A stretch of DNA of 64,000 nt from Bhargavaea sp. CC-171006 (GCF_009761675.1 NZ_QUZH01000022.1:1-64000), one strand, 5' to 3'. Shown: positions 1-8,600, numbered from the stretch's first letter. Numbers and translations: made by a program. The notes: generated by a model from the letters alone, not told the origin.

Positions 1-32
1 TGAACTGCACCCGGTCAAGCAGACAGAGGAAA
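1..32. repeat. Left terminal inverted repeat of the IS
   Basis: It pairs with 1639-1670. The inner half, AAGCAGACAGAGGAAA, is identical in both ends, while the outer half has seven mismatches. It lies just past the stop of orfB, so this is the right end in the transcriptional sense. Confidence 0.8.
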
Positions 33-45
33 TAAGTAAAATTGA

Positions 46-849
46 TTAAGCGGCTTCAGTCCTGTATTCAATGGGACTGAGGCCGTTTAGTCGTTCCTGA
101 AGACGGTCGTGGTTATAAAAACGGATATATGCATCAACGGCGTTCTTAAGCTCATCAAACGATTGATATGTACTCAAATAATACTCTTCGCATTTTAAGG
201 CAGCCCAAAAAGACTCCATCGGCGAATTGTCGATGCATCGGCCAACCCTGGACATGCTTTGCGTGATGCCAGCCTGATCTAGTTTGATCTTGAATTGCCT
301 GCTGGTGTATTGGAATCCACGGTCACTGTGGAGAATCGGCTGGGCACCTGGTTCAGCCCGCAGGGCTTGATCCAATGTCTCGAATACCAATGCATTGTTG
401 TTGGAACGGCCCAGGACATAAGAAACGATGGAACCGTCATGGAGGTCACGGATTGCACTCAGGTATGCCTTGGATTCAACACCGTACTTGAACTCCGTGA
501 CGTCCGTGACCCATTTCTGATTGGGCTTGTCCGCAAGAAATTCCCGGTTCAGAATGTTCTCCGCCACGTGTTGCGGAGTGGATAGAAAATAGCGTTTCTT
601 TTTACGGCGGATGACCGATTGGATTCCACCAAGTCTCATCAGGCGGTATACCCGCTTGTGATTGAATTTGCGGCCATGCCTGCGTTCAAGTACCATCTTC
701 ATTCGGCGGTATCCGTAGATGCCTTTGCGCTCCTTGTGAATCTCCCGGATGTCTGTAAGGAGTTCCTGGTTCAATTGCTCTTCTTCCGTGGGAACTCGGT
801 TCAGCCATTGATAGTAGGAAGATCGGCCAATGCCAGCGAGTTCACACAA
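46..849 (-). CDS. IS3-family transposase OrfB (DDE integrase), made by -1 frameshift
   Basis: This is the catalytic part of the transposase. It has an HTH_21-like segment near residues 35-75 (IYGYRR), then the rve integrase core with the three acidic residues: Asp in WVTDVTEF, Asp in HSDRGFQY and Glu in PMESFW. The C-terminus YNHDRLQERL..SPIEY is typical of IS150-type OrfB. The interval given starts at an internal TTG, but the frame is open back to the slippery site at 954-960, so the natural product is an OrfAB fusion. The frame is -1 relative to orfA, as expected. No truncation or internal stop is seen. The family assignment is certain; the subgroup is inferred. Confidence 0.9.
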   Translation of the reverse strand: MCELAGIGRSSYYQWLNRVPTEEEQLNQELLTDIREIHKERKGIYGYRRMKMVLERRHGRKFNHKRVYRLMRLGGIQSVIRRKKKRYFLSTPQHVAENILNREFLADKPNQKWVTDVTEFKYGVESKAYLSAIRDLHDGSIVSYVLGRSNNNALVFETLDQALRAEPGAQPILHSDRGFQYTSRQFKIKLDQAGITQSMSRVGRCIDNSPMESFWAALKCEEYYLSTYQSFDELKNAVDAYIRFYNHDRLQERLNGLSPIEYRTEAA

Positions 850-923
850 TAATTCAATGGGATGTCCTTCCGACTCATGGACCTCGCGGATAGCCAGATA
901 ACAGTTTTCCTGCCGGACCCCGC

Positions 924-1601
924 TTAGAAACGCCTCCTTTCGATTTCGTCCAACTTTTTTAGGAGTGCATTCTGAGCCCGAAGGCGCTCATTCTCCTTCT
1001 CAATCCGCTTGATCTCCAACTTCAGACGCTCCTCGCTGGTCAGCTCTTCGTCTGCCTTTTTGCGTCCGCGTCCGTCCTTCAGTGCCTCTTCCTGGCCTTC
1101 TTCGTATTTCTTCACCCACTGGTAGACCTGATTATAGGAAACCTTGTAGGTTTCGGCTGTTCCCTGATAGTCCTTGCCGGATGCGATACATTGCTGGGCA
1201 ATCTCAACCCGCTCTTTTAAGGTCGTCTTCCTTCCCTTGGTCATGGGATCCCTCCGTTCCTTAAGTCCCTTGGGGACTTCTCCATGACCATTATACTTTT
1301 TCAGCCAATCCCTCAAAACAGAACGGTCGCTGATACTGTATTTGATAACAATTTCACTGGGTGTCAGTCGACCGCTTAAGTAATCCTTAATTGCCGAGAG
1401 CTTCAGTTCCTTTGAATAAGAATTCCATCTCGAACGGGGCTTAAGACCGGTTTCTCCAAACGATTTATATAGGATTAGCCACTGTTTTAATGTGCTTTCT
1501 GACAATCCAAATTGCCGGCAGAGTCGGGCTTTCGAGATTCCACTCTCATAAGCTCGGATGACCTTCATCTTTTCTTCAAGAGAATATCCTTTGTAAGCCA
1601 T
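924..1601 (-). CDS. IS3-family transposase OrfA (HTH protein)
   Basis: 225 residues starting at the ATG at 1601, which has GGAGGG 10 bases upstream; a TTG six codons earlier would overlap that ribosome binding site. The protein holds three successive helix-turn-helix units (around residues 5-45, 60-100 and 125-165) and ends in a charged coiled coil (EIKRIEKENERLRAQNALLKKL), matching the HTH plus leucine-zipper layout of IS150 OrfA. It binds the IS ends and, after frameshifting, forms the N-terminus of the OrfAB transposase. A Leu-Lys-Lys encoded by CTA AAA AAG near its end is the frameshift site. Confidence 0.88.
   Translation of the reverse strand: MAYKGYSLEEKMKVIRAYESGISKARLCRQFGLSESTLKQWLILYKSFGETGLKPRSRWNSYSKELKLSAIKDYLSGRLTPSEIVIKYSISDRSVLRDWLKKYNGHGEVPKGLKERRDPMTKGRKTTLKERVEIAQQCIASGKDYQGTAETYKVSYNQVYQWVKKYEEGQEEALKDGRGRKKADEELTSEERLKLEIKRIEKENERLRAQNALLKKLDEIERRRF
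954..960 (-). other. Programmed -1 frameshift site A AAA AAG
   Basis: On the minus strand the heptamer A AAA AAG is in the orfA reading phase (CTA AAA AAG), the canonical slippery sequence for -1 slippage. After slippage the reading continues GTT GGA CGA and stays open through orfB, while unshifted translation stops at 926-924. This explains the orfB frame offset. Confidence 0.85.
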
Positions 1602-1638
1602 AGGAAAAGCTCCCTCCAAAGTAAACAGAGTTTTGTTT

Positions 1639-1670
1639 TTTCCTCTGTCTGCTTTGAAGGGAGCATATCA
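1639..1670. repeat. Right terminal inverted repeat of the IS
   Basis: Reverse complement of the repeat at 1-32, with 25 of 32 positions matching. It lies upstream of orfA, where IS3-family promoters normally overlap the terminal repeat. Confidence 0.8.
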
Positions 1671-1710
1671 ATCAAGGGATGGTGTTTTTCCTTAGAACAA
1701 TTTCTTCAAA

Positions 1711-2250
1711 TCATTCGCCCACATCTTCTCCGGCTGCTGCCCGGTATACTTTGATCTTGCCGGCGAGGCGGCGTTCATAGGTGGAGAATGACTGGCGCCT
1801 GATCGCCTCGAAATCAAGTTCGCTGATCAGGCGGTGTTTTCGGTTTAATTCTGCTGCGTTGTCCCATGCCGTCTTCTCGGCAATCAGATTCCGCTCTTCT
1901 TCATAAATAATCTTTGCCATATTTTCAGGATTGCGTTCAAGGACTTTAGGCGGCGTCGATTTCTTCATCTGATAAACTTCCCGTGAAAGCGGCAGCCCTG
2001 CAAGAAGCGCCCTGCGATCCAATGCATGGCCTAGTTCGTGCATCGTAATTGCAGCCACATATGTTTTAAGTGAAACCGTTCGCTTCTGCTCTGCAACTGC
2101 CTCAGGAATCCGGTCAGGATCATACGTGATATAGTCATGGATAAAGTGGTAGGTCATGTTAATTCCGTTCCTCTCTAAACGGACTTCACGCGTTACCCCG
2201 ACACGGACCATCGTCTCACGGATGATCTTCTCTATTTGGTGTCGTTTCAC
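1711..2250 (-). CDS. Uncharacterised HExxH metallopeptidase-like protein
   Basis: 179 residues, GTG start. The only clear motif is HELGHALD at residues 71-78, the HExxH zinc site of gluzincin-type peptidases. An acidic stretch about 45 residues later (YEEERNLIAEKTAW) could supply a third zinc ligand. There is no signal peptide or membrane segment, so a cytoplasmic location is inferred. The gene stands alone between the insertion sequence (41 bp away) and the KGG genes. I do not recognise a named family; ImmA/IrrE-like or other small cytoplasmic HELGH proteins are possible relatives. The upstream ribosome binding site is weak (GGGGAAATGAG). Protease activity is unproven. Confidence 0.65.
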   Translation of the reverse strand: MKRHQIEKIIRETMVRVGVTREVRLERNGINMTYHFIHDYITYDPDRIPEAVAEQKRTVSLKTYVAAITMHELGHALDRRALLAGLPLSREVYQMKKSTPPKVLERNPENMAKIIYEEERNLIAEKTAWDNAAELNRKHRLISELDFEAIRRQSFSTYERRLAGKIKVYRAAAGEDVGE

Positions 2251-2407
2251 TTTCTCATTTCCCCATTTTTTATTCTTTTTGTTTAGCCTAATGTTATTTT
2301 ACTATAAGTTCCTGTTTCTCGCATCTAGATGTAATTGGCAATAGAATTAAAAGAATCAATAACTTGTGACTTGTTAAATATAGTGTTGTTTCAAGATGTC
2401 CAAAATC

Positions 2408-2434
2408 GTTCAAATCCATTTTAAACCGCGGTAT
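2408..2434 (+). promoter_or_regulatory. Candidate sigma-B promoter for the KGG genes
   Basis: GTTCAA at 2408-2413, a 15-base spacer, and CGGTAT at 2429-2434, against the sigma-B consensus GTTTAA-N13-15-GGGTAT (one mismatch in each box). It lies about 150 bp before the first KGG gene, whose B. subtilis relative gsiB is a classical sigma-B gene. The rest of 2251-2584 is AT-rich with no further feature seen. Confidence 0.5.
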
Positions 2435-2584
2435 ATTCATATTTATAGTATATGACTGATAGATTAAAAATATTACAAATGTTACGGTTCTTCTTCTTTA
2501 GTTTAGAAGTCACAGAACCGGAAATACAGAGGGTGAGGCTGCGATAGCTTCTTTCCAATAATAATATTTGAGGAGGAATGCAAC

Positions 2585-2860
2585 ATGGCAGACAACAACA
2601 AAAACAATAAGATGTCGAGAGAGGAAGCAGGCCGCATGGGCGGTGAAGCCACTTCCCGCAATCACGATCGTGATTTCTATGAAGAAATCGGACGTAAAGG
2701 CGGAGAGGCCACTTCTGAAAACCATGACAGTGACTTCTACTCTGAAATCGGCAAAAAAGGCGGAGAAGCCACTTCTGAAAACCATGACCGCAGCTTCTAT
2801 GAAGAGATTGGCGAAAAAGGCGGCAACGCACGCAACAACAACAACAATAATAACAACTGA
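2585..2860 (+). CDS. KGG-repeat general stress hydrophilin (GsiB-like) 1
   Basis: 91 residues made of 20-residue KGG repeats (PF10685 type). Four units carry GGEAT or GGNAR, separated by ENHD..FY.EIG. The family includes B. subtilis GsiB and fungal Con-10: very hydrophilic, probably disordered proteins induced by heat, salt, ethanol or drought. The exact protective mechanism is not established. A strong AGGAGG precedes the ATG. The protein ends in eight consecutive asparagines, which is unusual and is encoded by an AAC/AAT microsatellite. A paralogue follows 40 bp downstream and the two share a terminator, so they are probably co-transcribed from the sigma-B-like promoter upstream. Confidence 0.85.
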   Translation: MADNNKNNKMSREEAGRMGGEATSRNHDRDFYEEIGRKGGEATSENHDSDFYSEIGKKGGEATSENHDRSFYEEIGEKGGNARNNNNNNNN

Positions 2861-2900
2861 TTGAGCACTCCACTAACCGATTAATAAAGGAGGAATCAAC

Positions 2901-3131
2901 ATGGCAAAGAACAACAATAACAATAACAACAACCGCAAAATGACAGTTGAAGAAGCAGGCCGAAAAGGCGGCGAGGCGACCGCGGAAAACCATGGCCAGG
3001 AGTTCTACGAAGAGATTGGACGCAAGGGTGGAGAAGCCACTTCCGAGAACCATGACCGCAGCTTCTATGAAGATATCGGCGAAAAAGGCGGCAAGGCCCG
3101 CAACGACAATAACAACAATAATAACAATTAA
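2901..3131 (+). CDS. KGG-repeat general stress hydrophilin (GsiB-like) 2
   Basis: 76 residues with three KGG units, the last two nearly identical in protein and DNA to those of the gene upstream, indicating tandem duplication. This copy has asparagine runs at both ends: eight near the N-terminus and seven at the C-terminus. It has its own strong AAGGAGG site 7 bases before the ATG. As for its neighbour, a role as a disordered stress protectant is inferred from the family. A rho-independent terminator follows at 3147. Confidence 0.85.
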   Translation: MAKNNNNNNNNRKMTVEEAGRKGGEATAENHGQEFYEEIGRKGGEATSENHDRSFYEDIGEKGGKARNDNNNNNNN

Positions 3132-3146
3132 TTAACGATGTTGCAA

Positions 3147-3180
3147 AACACGGGTGAGGTTCTCCTCCCCGTGTTTTTTC
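3147..3180 (+). terminator. Terminator of the KGG gene pair
   Basis: AACACGGG pairs with CCCGTGTT around a short loop and is followed by TTTTTT. Confidence 0.8.
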
Positions 3181-3195
3181 TGTCTTTTGATGTGA

Positions 3196-3230
3196 AGAAA
3201 AACCGGAGAGCAGCTTAAGCTACTCTCCGG
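3196..3230 (-). terminator. Terminator of the DUF2188 gene
   Basis: On the minus strand CCGGAGAG pairs with CTCTCCGG around a 12-base loop that is itself partly self-complementary, then TTTTTC follows. Confidence 0.8.
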
Positions 3231-3275
3231 CCAGTTGGTCGGCAGGATAAATTATTCAGATAGATAAAGACATGA

Positions 3276-3473
3276 TTAATACTTGCGTTTGTCGACCACC
3301 TCGTGTGCTTCATCACAGATCTCGATCTTGCTCGGGCTGTTTGCCTTGGCCAGCATGATGGCTTCGGCAATCGCCTCGTCCTTATAAATAAAAAGCTCTT
3401 CCAAATCCTGATTGCCCATGGTAATCATCCAGCGAGAAGCTTCCTTGTCCGGTGCAACACGATAGCACTGCAT
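3276..3473 (-). CDS. Small DUF2188-like protein
   Basis: 65 residues. The pattern W(M)ITMGNQ, then a helix YKDEAIAEAIMLAKAN and a closing IEICDEAHEVVDKR fits the DUF2188 fold (a short beta-alpha-beta domain common in Firmicutes) but the match is by eye. No function is known for the family. It is a single-gene unit with its own promoter candidate (3533-3561) and terminator (3196-3230), and is transcribed convergently with the KGG genes. Confidence 0.6.
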   Translation of the reverse strand: MQCYRVAPDKEASRWMITMGNQDLEELFIYKDEAIAEAIMLAKANSPSKIEICDEAHEVVDKRKY

Positions 3474-3532
3474 GAACGGTTTCCACTCCTTGTAAAATGG
3501 TCCCGGCTCGGCCGGGTTTAAAGCTTGTTATT

Positions 3533-3561
3533 ATTTTGTATCCTATTCACCAATTTGTCAA
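3533..3561 (-). promoter_or_regulatory. Candidate sigma-A promoter of the DUF2188 gene
   Basis: Minus-strand TTGACA (3561-3556), a 17-base spacer and CAAAAT (3538-3533). The -35 box is perfect and the -10 box is weak. Apart from this and the bpr terminator, the gap 3474-3935 shows nothing I can name. Confidence 0.4.
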
Positions 3562-3895
3562 ACTTTTTTTAGGACTTTTGGACATGGCATAATTGTATGT
3601 AAATCCAGGTTGCCATGTGAAATTTTTCCCAAATTCACCCTTGCAGTCACTCATCCCTTGAAAGGTATAGAACTGTGAGATTTTCTGTGTCTTATCCAAC
3701 CACTCCATCATAGAAGAAAAACCGGAATCAGGGTATCGGGCAAGCGATGGAGAACGATGTTGCCACCCGCGTGATTGCCCTTTCCCGGTTTCTCATTCGT
3801 CCCGGATTATCATTTACTGAGTCTTTTTCGGCATTCAGCCCGACATCCTCCTTTTCGATGTCTGCAACTCCCCTGAAGCAGGAGATCGCAAATAG

Positions 3896-3928
3896 AAAAA
3901 GCACCCTGGATCTTTGGATCCAGGGCGC
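3896..3928 (-). terminator. Terminator of the bacillopeptidase F gene
   Basis: Minus-strand GCGCCCTGGATC pairs with GATCCAGGGTGC around a four-base loop and is followed by TTTTTC; it starts 8 bases past the stop codon. Confidence 0.9.
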
Positions 3929-3935
3929 TCTCTCC

Positions 3936-6900
3936 TCAATCGATATTGATATAGATCTTGCCGTCCGCTGTTTTGCGGGCTTCGTTTCCGAAGTCGTCCT
4001 TCACTTTTACTTCCAGTTGCGCGCCGTTCGCCTTCATGTCTGCCGGTGCGGTCCAATAGCCGACATAGTGGCCCGGCGAGGCTTCCGTCATCGGAAGCTC
4101 AGTCGCATTGGCCGGAAGATTCGTCAATGGCATATGAATGACGAAGCTTGCCTTCAGTCCAGGCTCACTGTCAAACTCGAACTTGAAGGATTGGCCTGTT
4201 TTCAGGTTGACGTCTTCAGCAGGAACCAGGTTCTCAATGGCCGGTGCTCCATATTTAGCCTGGATCGTGACGCTTTTCGTCACTTTGTTTCCTGCCGAAT
4301 CCTGTGCGACCACGCGAATCACATTTTCCCCATTATCGAGGAGGATGCGCTTGGAGTATTTACCGTCGCTCACTTCAGCCTTCTGTCCGTTTACCTTTAC
4401 CCAATCAAGATTGGCATCGGACACAGAACCTTGGACCGTGACGGTCTCGCGGTTCGTCTTTTCGCCGTCAGCCGGGCTATCGATCGTGAGCTCAGGCTTC
4501 TCGGTGTCCAGCGTCACAGAGACCGGAGCGGAAACGCCGGTTTCCTTGCCGTTCAGTAGTGAAGCAGCCGTGAACGTGTTTTCGCCTTCGGCAAGCGTTA
4601 CGTCAAACGAGAACTTCCCGTCGTCGCCCACTGTAGCCGTACCGACTTCTTCACCATTGTTGTCGAGGCGGATCTCGGTTGTAGCCGATGCCGTGCCCTC
4701 GACAGTGATGTCCGCTTCGTTCGTCAGTTGGCCATCGGATGGGCTCGTGATGACCGGAGTCGCGACTTCATAATCCACGCGTGCGCGGATCATATAGTTG
4801 CCCTCTGCCGCAGGTGCCGGGGACCATGCACCACCGACGAACTGATAGCTGCGCTTGGCATTCGGTCCGTTTTCATCCGTTGCGAGACCCGGAGTGTTCG
4901 GGTTCGGATTCGACTGAATGTAGACCATGTAGAAGTCTTTGCCGACATTGATGCCATGTTCTTTAAGGTCGACAACCGTCCATTCCCCGTTGCGGAGAGC
5001 TGTCGCATCGAATGGTCCGGCAAGTTTCTTGCCAGGCGCTCCGTCAGCGCCGGAAGCATCCCAGACTTCAACTGCAAAGTCTGTTCCGCCCGGCACCGGC
5101 CATGAAGTATCCCAGAAGCGGAAGACCCCGGCGGAGACGATGCCTTGCTCTTTGCCTTCAGGTAGGGACATTTTAACTGCCCAGCCGTTGCCCGCATCGT
5201 AGAATGCACGTGCGTTCTCGCCTGTGCCGTCATCATAGCCGATTTCCCCGCCCGGTACCGTGTAGAACGGCTCGAGTGTAATGTCTTGTACAGCCGGTTC
5301 GCTGCCGATTGTGACATTCTCTTCTTTGCCGTGGTAGCCGGATGCGACGATTTTCAGCGTGTAGTCGCCTTCATAGGCTTCGATCTCGTAGCGTCCTTCC
5401 GCATCGGTCGTGACCGGAGCGATGTTCGCATCTTCCACAAGGATTACGGTCGCGCCTTGGACAGGCGAACCATCCGAAGAATCCGTGATGGTACCGCTGA
5501 CCGTGTTCATCGGAATTTCTTCAAGGGTGAAATTGGCTGTCGCCGTTTCATCCGCACCGACGGATACGCTTTGGTTTTCAGAACGGAATCCGTATGCTTC
5601 GGCTACAAGCGTATAGTCGCCTGCAGCAGTGCGCATCGAATATGTTCCATCCGCAGGATTCGTGTAAACCGAAGAACCTGTTTCGAGTACGCTCACCTGT
5701 GCATTAAGAGGGAGAAGAGTTGGAGCAGGCTTCTGGCCGTCTTCTACAGGCTTCACTTCATTTTTCGGCATGACCGGCTTGATCGTTGTCGGATCTATCG
5801 GATCGCCTTTCTTCAGCGCTTCGTTTTCCTTCTTGATCACGCCGAGCTGGTTGCCGTTATTTTCGGCTTTGGCATTGCCCTTGGTCTTGCCTTTGGCTTT
5901 GCCCTTGCCTTTGACCGCCGCGGATGTGGACTCGGATGTGTCAGAAAGGGCGACATCATCGAGGTACCATCCATCACGGGTCACGCTGCCGTCCGAATAA
6001 GCATTGAAGCCGATATAGACACGCTGCCCGGCATACTCGGAAAGGTCCACTTCAACATCCGTCCAGCCATCTGACTGGCCCTGAACCATGTGGAGCTGTG
6101 TCCAATTCTCGTAATCCGTGGAGATGACCACATGGCCATAGTCCCATGCGCGTCCAGTGGACGTGGACTGTTCAAAGTTGTGCCAATGCTTGAACTGCAG
6201 GTAGCTATTGCCTTCCGGAAGGTCGACCGGAGGCATGACGAGCGTCGCATTCATGCGGTTCGCATACTGGCCAGCGAGATTGGTTGCATAGACGTTCTCT
6301 CCGGAGGCCGCATTGCCCGGCCCGGAAGTCGGTACGCCCTGCTCCCAGCTATTTTCTTCACCGAACGATACCCATCCGGTCGCGTCCGCTTCAAAATCTG
6401 TCGAGTAACCGGTTGTGATGCCCGGCTTGACTATCACCGAATACTCGTCGGACGTCACTTCGTTGTTGCCGAAGTCATTGATTGTGAATGAGTAGTTGAA
6501 CTGCTCGCCACCGATATGGTCACCCGGTACGGTGATGGCATAAGTGCCGTCCGTAAAGCTGCCCGACGTGCGGACGAGTTCTGCAGACTGCGCGTTGCCT
6601 TCTGCATCGGTGTAGTTGATGACTGCCGAGCTGACCGAGATGTTGTCGGTGATCCCGACAGCAAGAGTGAGGTCCATGCCGGCATATGTCTCAGTAGGTG
6701 CCGTGTGGCTGAACTCAGGTGCTTCCTCGTCATCGCCTTCCTTCATGACCTGGCCTTCAATCGTGCCGATGCCTGACATGAGAGAGGACACGGCAGCCAT
6801 CGCGTCAACAAGACCATAGCCGTAGCCGTGGTTCGGAACTGTCGGATATTGGCTGTCCGTCAGAGGAACCGCTGTGTCGAGAAGGATCTGTTCCATTTCA

Positions 6901-8303
6901 TCAACAGTGATGTCAGCATCCACCTGGCGGAGCAATGCCGCAACGGCAGAAACTGCGGGACCTGCCATCGATGTACCGTTCCAGCCGCCCTCATAGCCGC
7001 TGCCCGGAACCGAAGAACGGATATTTACGCCAGGCGCGGAAACGTCCGGCTTGATTTCGTCATAAGGAGAAGGTCCGCGGAGTGAGAAGCTTGCGACTTT
7101 GTTGTTGATGTCAGTCGCACCCGTTGCGAAAGATTCAGGATAGTTGGCAGGTGCAGCCACAGATCCCGGTCCGCCAGGATTGAAGAGTGTCGTATTGCCT
7201 GCGGAGAACTCAGGGAAGATCTGAGCCGCGCGCCAGTTTTGGACGACTTCGCGGTACCATTCGTCAAGGCCCGGTCCGCCGCCCCACGAGTTGTTCACGA
7301 CATCTGGTGCCATGTCGACGCGGGCATTGCCCTCCGAATCAGTCGGTGCAAGAATCCATTGTGCCGCTGCCAGGAGGTCACTGTCTGTGCCGCCCGCTGC
7401 AGTAAAGGCTTTGACAGCGATCCACTTCGCTCCCGGTGCGACACCGACTTGGTTGCTGCCGTCCGGCTCAGCGCCGACCATCGTACCGGTCACGTGCGTG
7501 CCGTGGCCCTGGTCATCATAAGGTGTCGTGTTTCCGGCCGTTGCATCGAACCAGTTATAGTCGTGGTCCGCTTCGCCGGTCGCCGTGTTATAGCCCCGAT
7601 ACTTTTCCTTCAGAGCCGGGTGGTCCCACTGAACACCGGTATCGATGCTCGCGACAACCGTACCCGTACCGTCGATGCCAAGGTTCCATGCTTCAGGAGC
7701 CTTGACCCGCTCGACGTTCCACTCGACGTTTGCAATTTCGGCCTTCGGCGTTTTAGCCTCAGGCGTCTTCGTCACGAAAAGCTGGCGGTTTTCATCCGGA
7801 AGAATCTTTTCGACTTCACTGAAGCTTGCGATCTTCTCGGCCACTTCCTTCGTCGCTGTCACCGCCATGCCATTGACGATGTGGTAAGAGCGGACGTTTT
7901 CGGCTTTACCGCTCTTCTCAAGCGTAGTCAGATACTTTTTGACATCTGCCTGCGATGTCTGCGCGGTCGCCTTAAGTTCGGAGACAACTGCCGAACGGGT
8001 CGCCATCTTGGTCTGGTGCGAGGACAGCTCAGCTTTCTGTGCTGATTTCCTTGCAGCGGTCGCGGCCTTGACAGTATCGGCTTTGTCCTTGAACTTGATC
8101 AGGAATGTGACTTTCTCATCATCCTTGAACTCAGTCAGGAGCCGGTCGCTGAGTTTAGCCTGCATTTCCTTGGCAGTGTCAACCGCCGACACACTCGTCC
8201 GCTTTTCCGCGGACACGAGGCCCGGCGCGATCAGTGACGACACCATCAGCACCGTGGCGGCCATGCTCAGTAACTTCGTGGATTTCTTCTTCGATCCCGG
8301 CAT
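3936..8303 (-). CDS. bpr: Bacillopeptidase F-type secreted subtilisin-family protease
   Basis: 1455 residues, close to B. subtilis Bpr (1433). A signal peptide (residues 1-32, KKK then a hydrophobic stretch ending LVSA) is followed by an I9-type propeptide (about 45-178) and an S8 catalytic domain (about 195-505) with Asp221 (SIDTGV), His267 (GHGTHVTG), oxyanion Asn370 (SAGN) and Ser445 (GTSMAGP). Then come an immune-inhibitor-A/MAM-like domain (about 635-790), a lysine-rich low-complexity linker (about 787-860), two carboxypeptidase-regulatory-like beta domains, and C-terminal Ig-like domains. No LPXTG anchor is visible, so the enzyme is probably released and trimmed. GGGGAGG lies 6 bases before the ATG. 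In B. subtilis bpr follows ftsZ; here it is alone beside the rib genes. Confidence 0.92.
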   Translation of the reverse strand: MPGSKKKSTKLLSMAATVLMVSSLIAPGLVSAEKRTSVSAVDTAKEMQAKLSDRLLTEFKDDEKVTFLIKFKDKADTVKAATAARKSAQKAELSSHQTKMATRSAVVSELKATAQTSQADVKKYLTTLEKSGKAENVRSYHIVNGMAVTATKEVAEKIASFSEVEKILPDENRQLFVTKTPEAKTPKAEIANVEWNVERVKAPEAWNLGIDGTGTVVASIDTGVQWDHPALKEKYRGYNTATGEADHDYNWFDATAGNTTPYDDQGHGTHVTGTMVGAEPDGSNQVGVAPGAKWIAVKAFTAAGGTDSDLLAAAQWILAPTDSEGNARVDMAPDVVNNSWGGGPGLDEWYREVVQNWRAAQIFPEFSAGNTTLFNPGGPGSVAAPANYPESFATGATDINNKVASFSLRGPSPYDEIKPDVSAPGVNIRSSVPGSGYEGGWNGTSMAGPAVSAVAALLRQVDADITVDEMEQILLDTAVPLTDSQYPTVPNHGYGYGLVDAMAAVSSLMSGIGTIEGQVMKEGDDEEAPEFSHTAPTETYAGMDLTLAVGITDNISVSSAVINYTDAEGNAQSAELVRTSGSFTDGTYAITVPGDHIGGEQFNYSFTINDFGNNEVTSDEYSVIVKPGITTGYSTDFEADATGWVSFGEENSWEQGVPTSGPGNAASGENVYATNLAGQYANRMNATLVMPPVDLPEGNSYLQFKHWHNFEQSTSTGRAWDYGHVVISTDYENWTQLHMVQGQSDGWTDVEVDLSEYAGQRVYIGFNAYSDGSVTRDGWYLDDVALSDTSESTSAAVKGKGKAKGKTKGNAKAENNGNQLGVIKKENEALKKGDPIDPTTIKPVMPKNEVKPVEDGQKPAPTLLPLNAQVSVLETGSSVYTNPADGTYSMRTAAGDYTLVAEAYGFRSENQSVSVGADETATANFTLEEIPMNTVSGTITDSSDGSPVQGATVILVEDANIAPVTTDAEGRYEIEAYEGDYTLKIVASGYHGKEENVTIGSEPAVQDITLEPFYTVPGGEIGYDDGTGENARAFYDAGNGWAVKMSLPEGKEQGIVSAGVFRFWDTSWPVPGGTDFAVEVWDASGADGAPGKKLAGPFDATALRNGEWTVVDLKEHGINVGKDFYMVYIQSNPNPNTPGLATDENGPNAKRSYQFVGGAWSPAPAAEGNYMIRARVDYEVATPVITSPSDGQLTNEADITVEGTASATTEIRLDNNGEEVGTATVGDDGKFSFDVTLAEGENTFTAASLLNGKETGVSAPVSVTLDTEKPELTIDSPADGEKTNRETVTVQGSVSDANLDWVKVNGQKAEVSDGKYSKRILLDNGENVIRVVAQDSAGNKVTKSVTIQAKYGAPAIENLVPAEDVNLKTGQSFKFEFDSEPGLKASFVIHMPLTNLPANATELPMTEASPGHYVGYWTAPADMKANGAQLEVKVKDDFGNEARKTADGKIYINID

Positions 8304-8600
8304 TGCGTTTCCTCCCCTTCGAATGGTGTTGCCCGGTCCTGTTCAGGCCGTCCATTCCCCGGGAAGAAAAAAGACGGCCCATGCCCCACTCCTCCTTTCT
8401 GTTCTCGAGTGTCCGATCATGCTGCCGTCTTGCTTCTGTGTTGTTAGCACTACTATACATCCTAAAAACTGATATTTTTGAATAGTCAAAAGCCAATCAA
8501 AACAAATGCTTCATTAGGACCGTTTGGCACTGGGAAGAAAGCATTATCCAAAAAATGACTGATTCAGAGAGGTAAACATTTATTTCCATACAGGGCAAGG

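Larger units (their letters stand above)
1..1670 (-). mobile_element. IS3-family (IS150-like) insertion sequence, complete
   Basis: The element carries two reading frames in the arrangement typical of the IS3 family: an upstream helix-turn-helix protein (orfA) and a downstream DDE integrase (orfB), joined by a -1 frameshift. Imperfect terminal inverted repeats of 32 bp lie at positions 1-32 and 1639-1670 (25 of 32 match by eye), both beginning TGA. The left end coincides with the first base of the window, so the left flank and any target duplication cannot be seen. Both frames and the slip site look intact, so the element is probably active or recently active. The exact IS name cannot be given without a database. 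Confidence 0.88.

Noticed and set aside
3747-4559. 270-codon plus-strand open frame
   Set aside because: It is antisense to the bacillopeptidase F gene, shows no family motif, and results from the GC-rich codon pattern of that gene.
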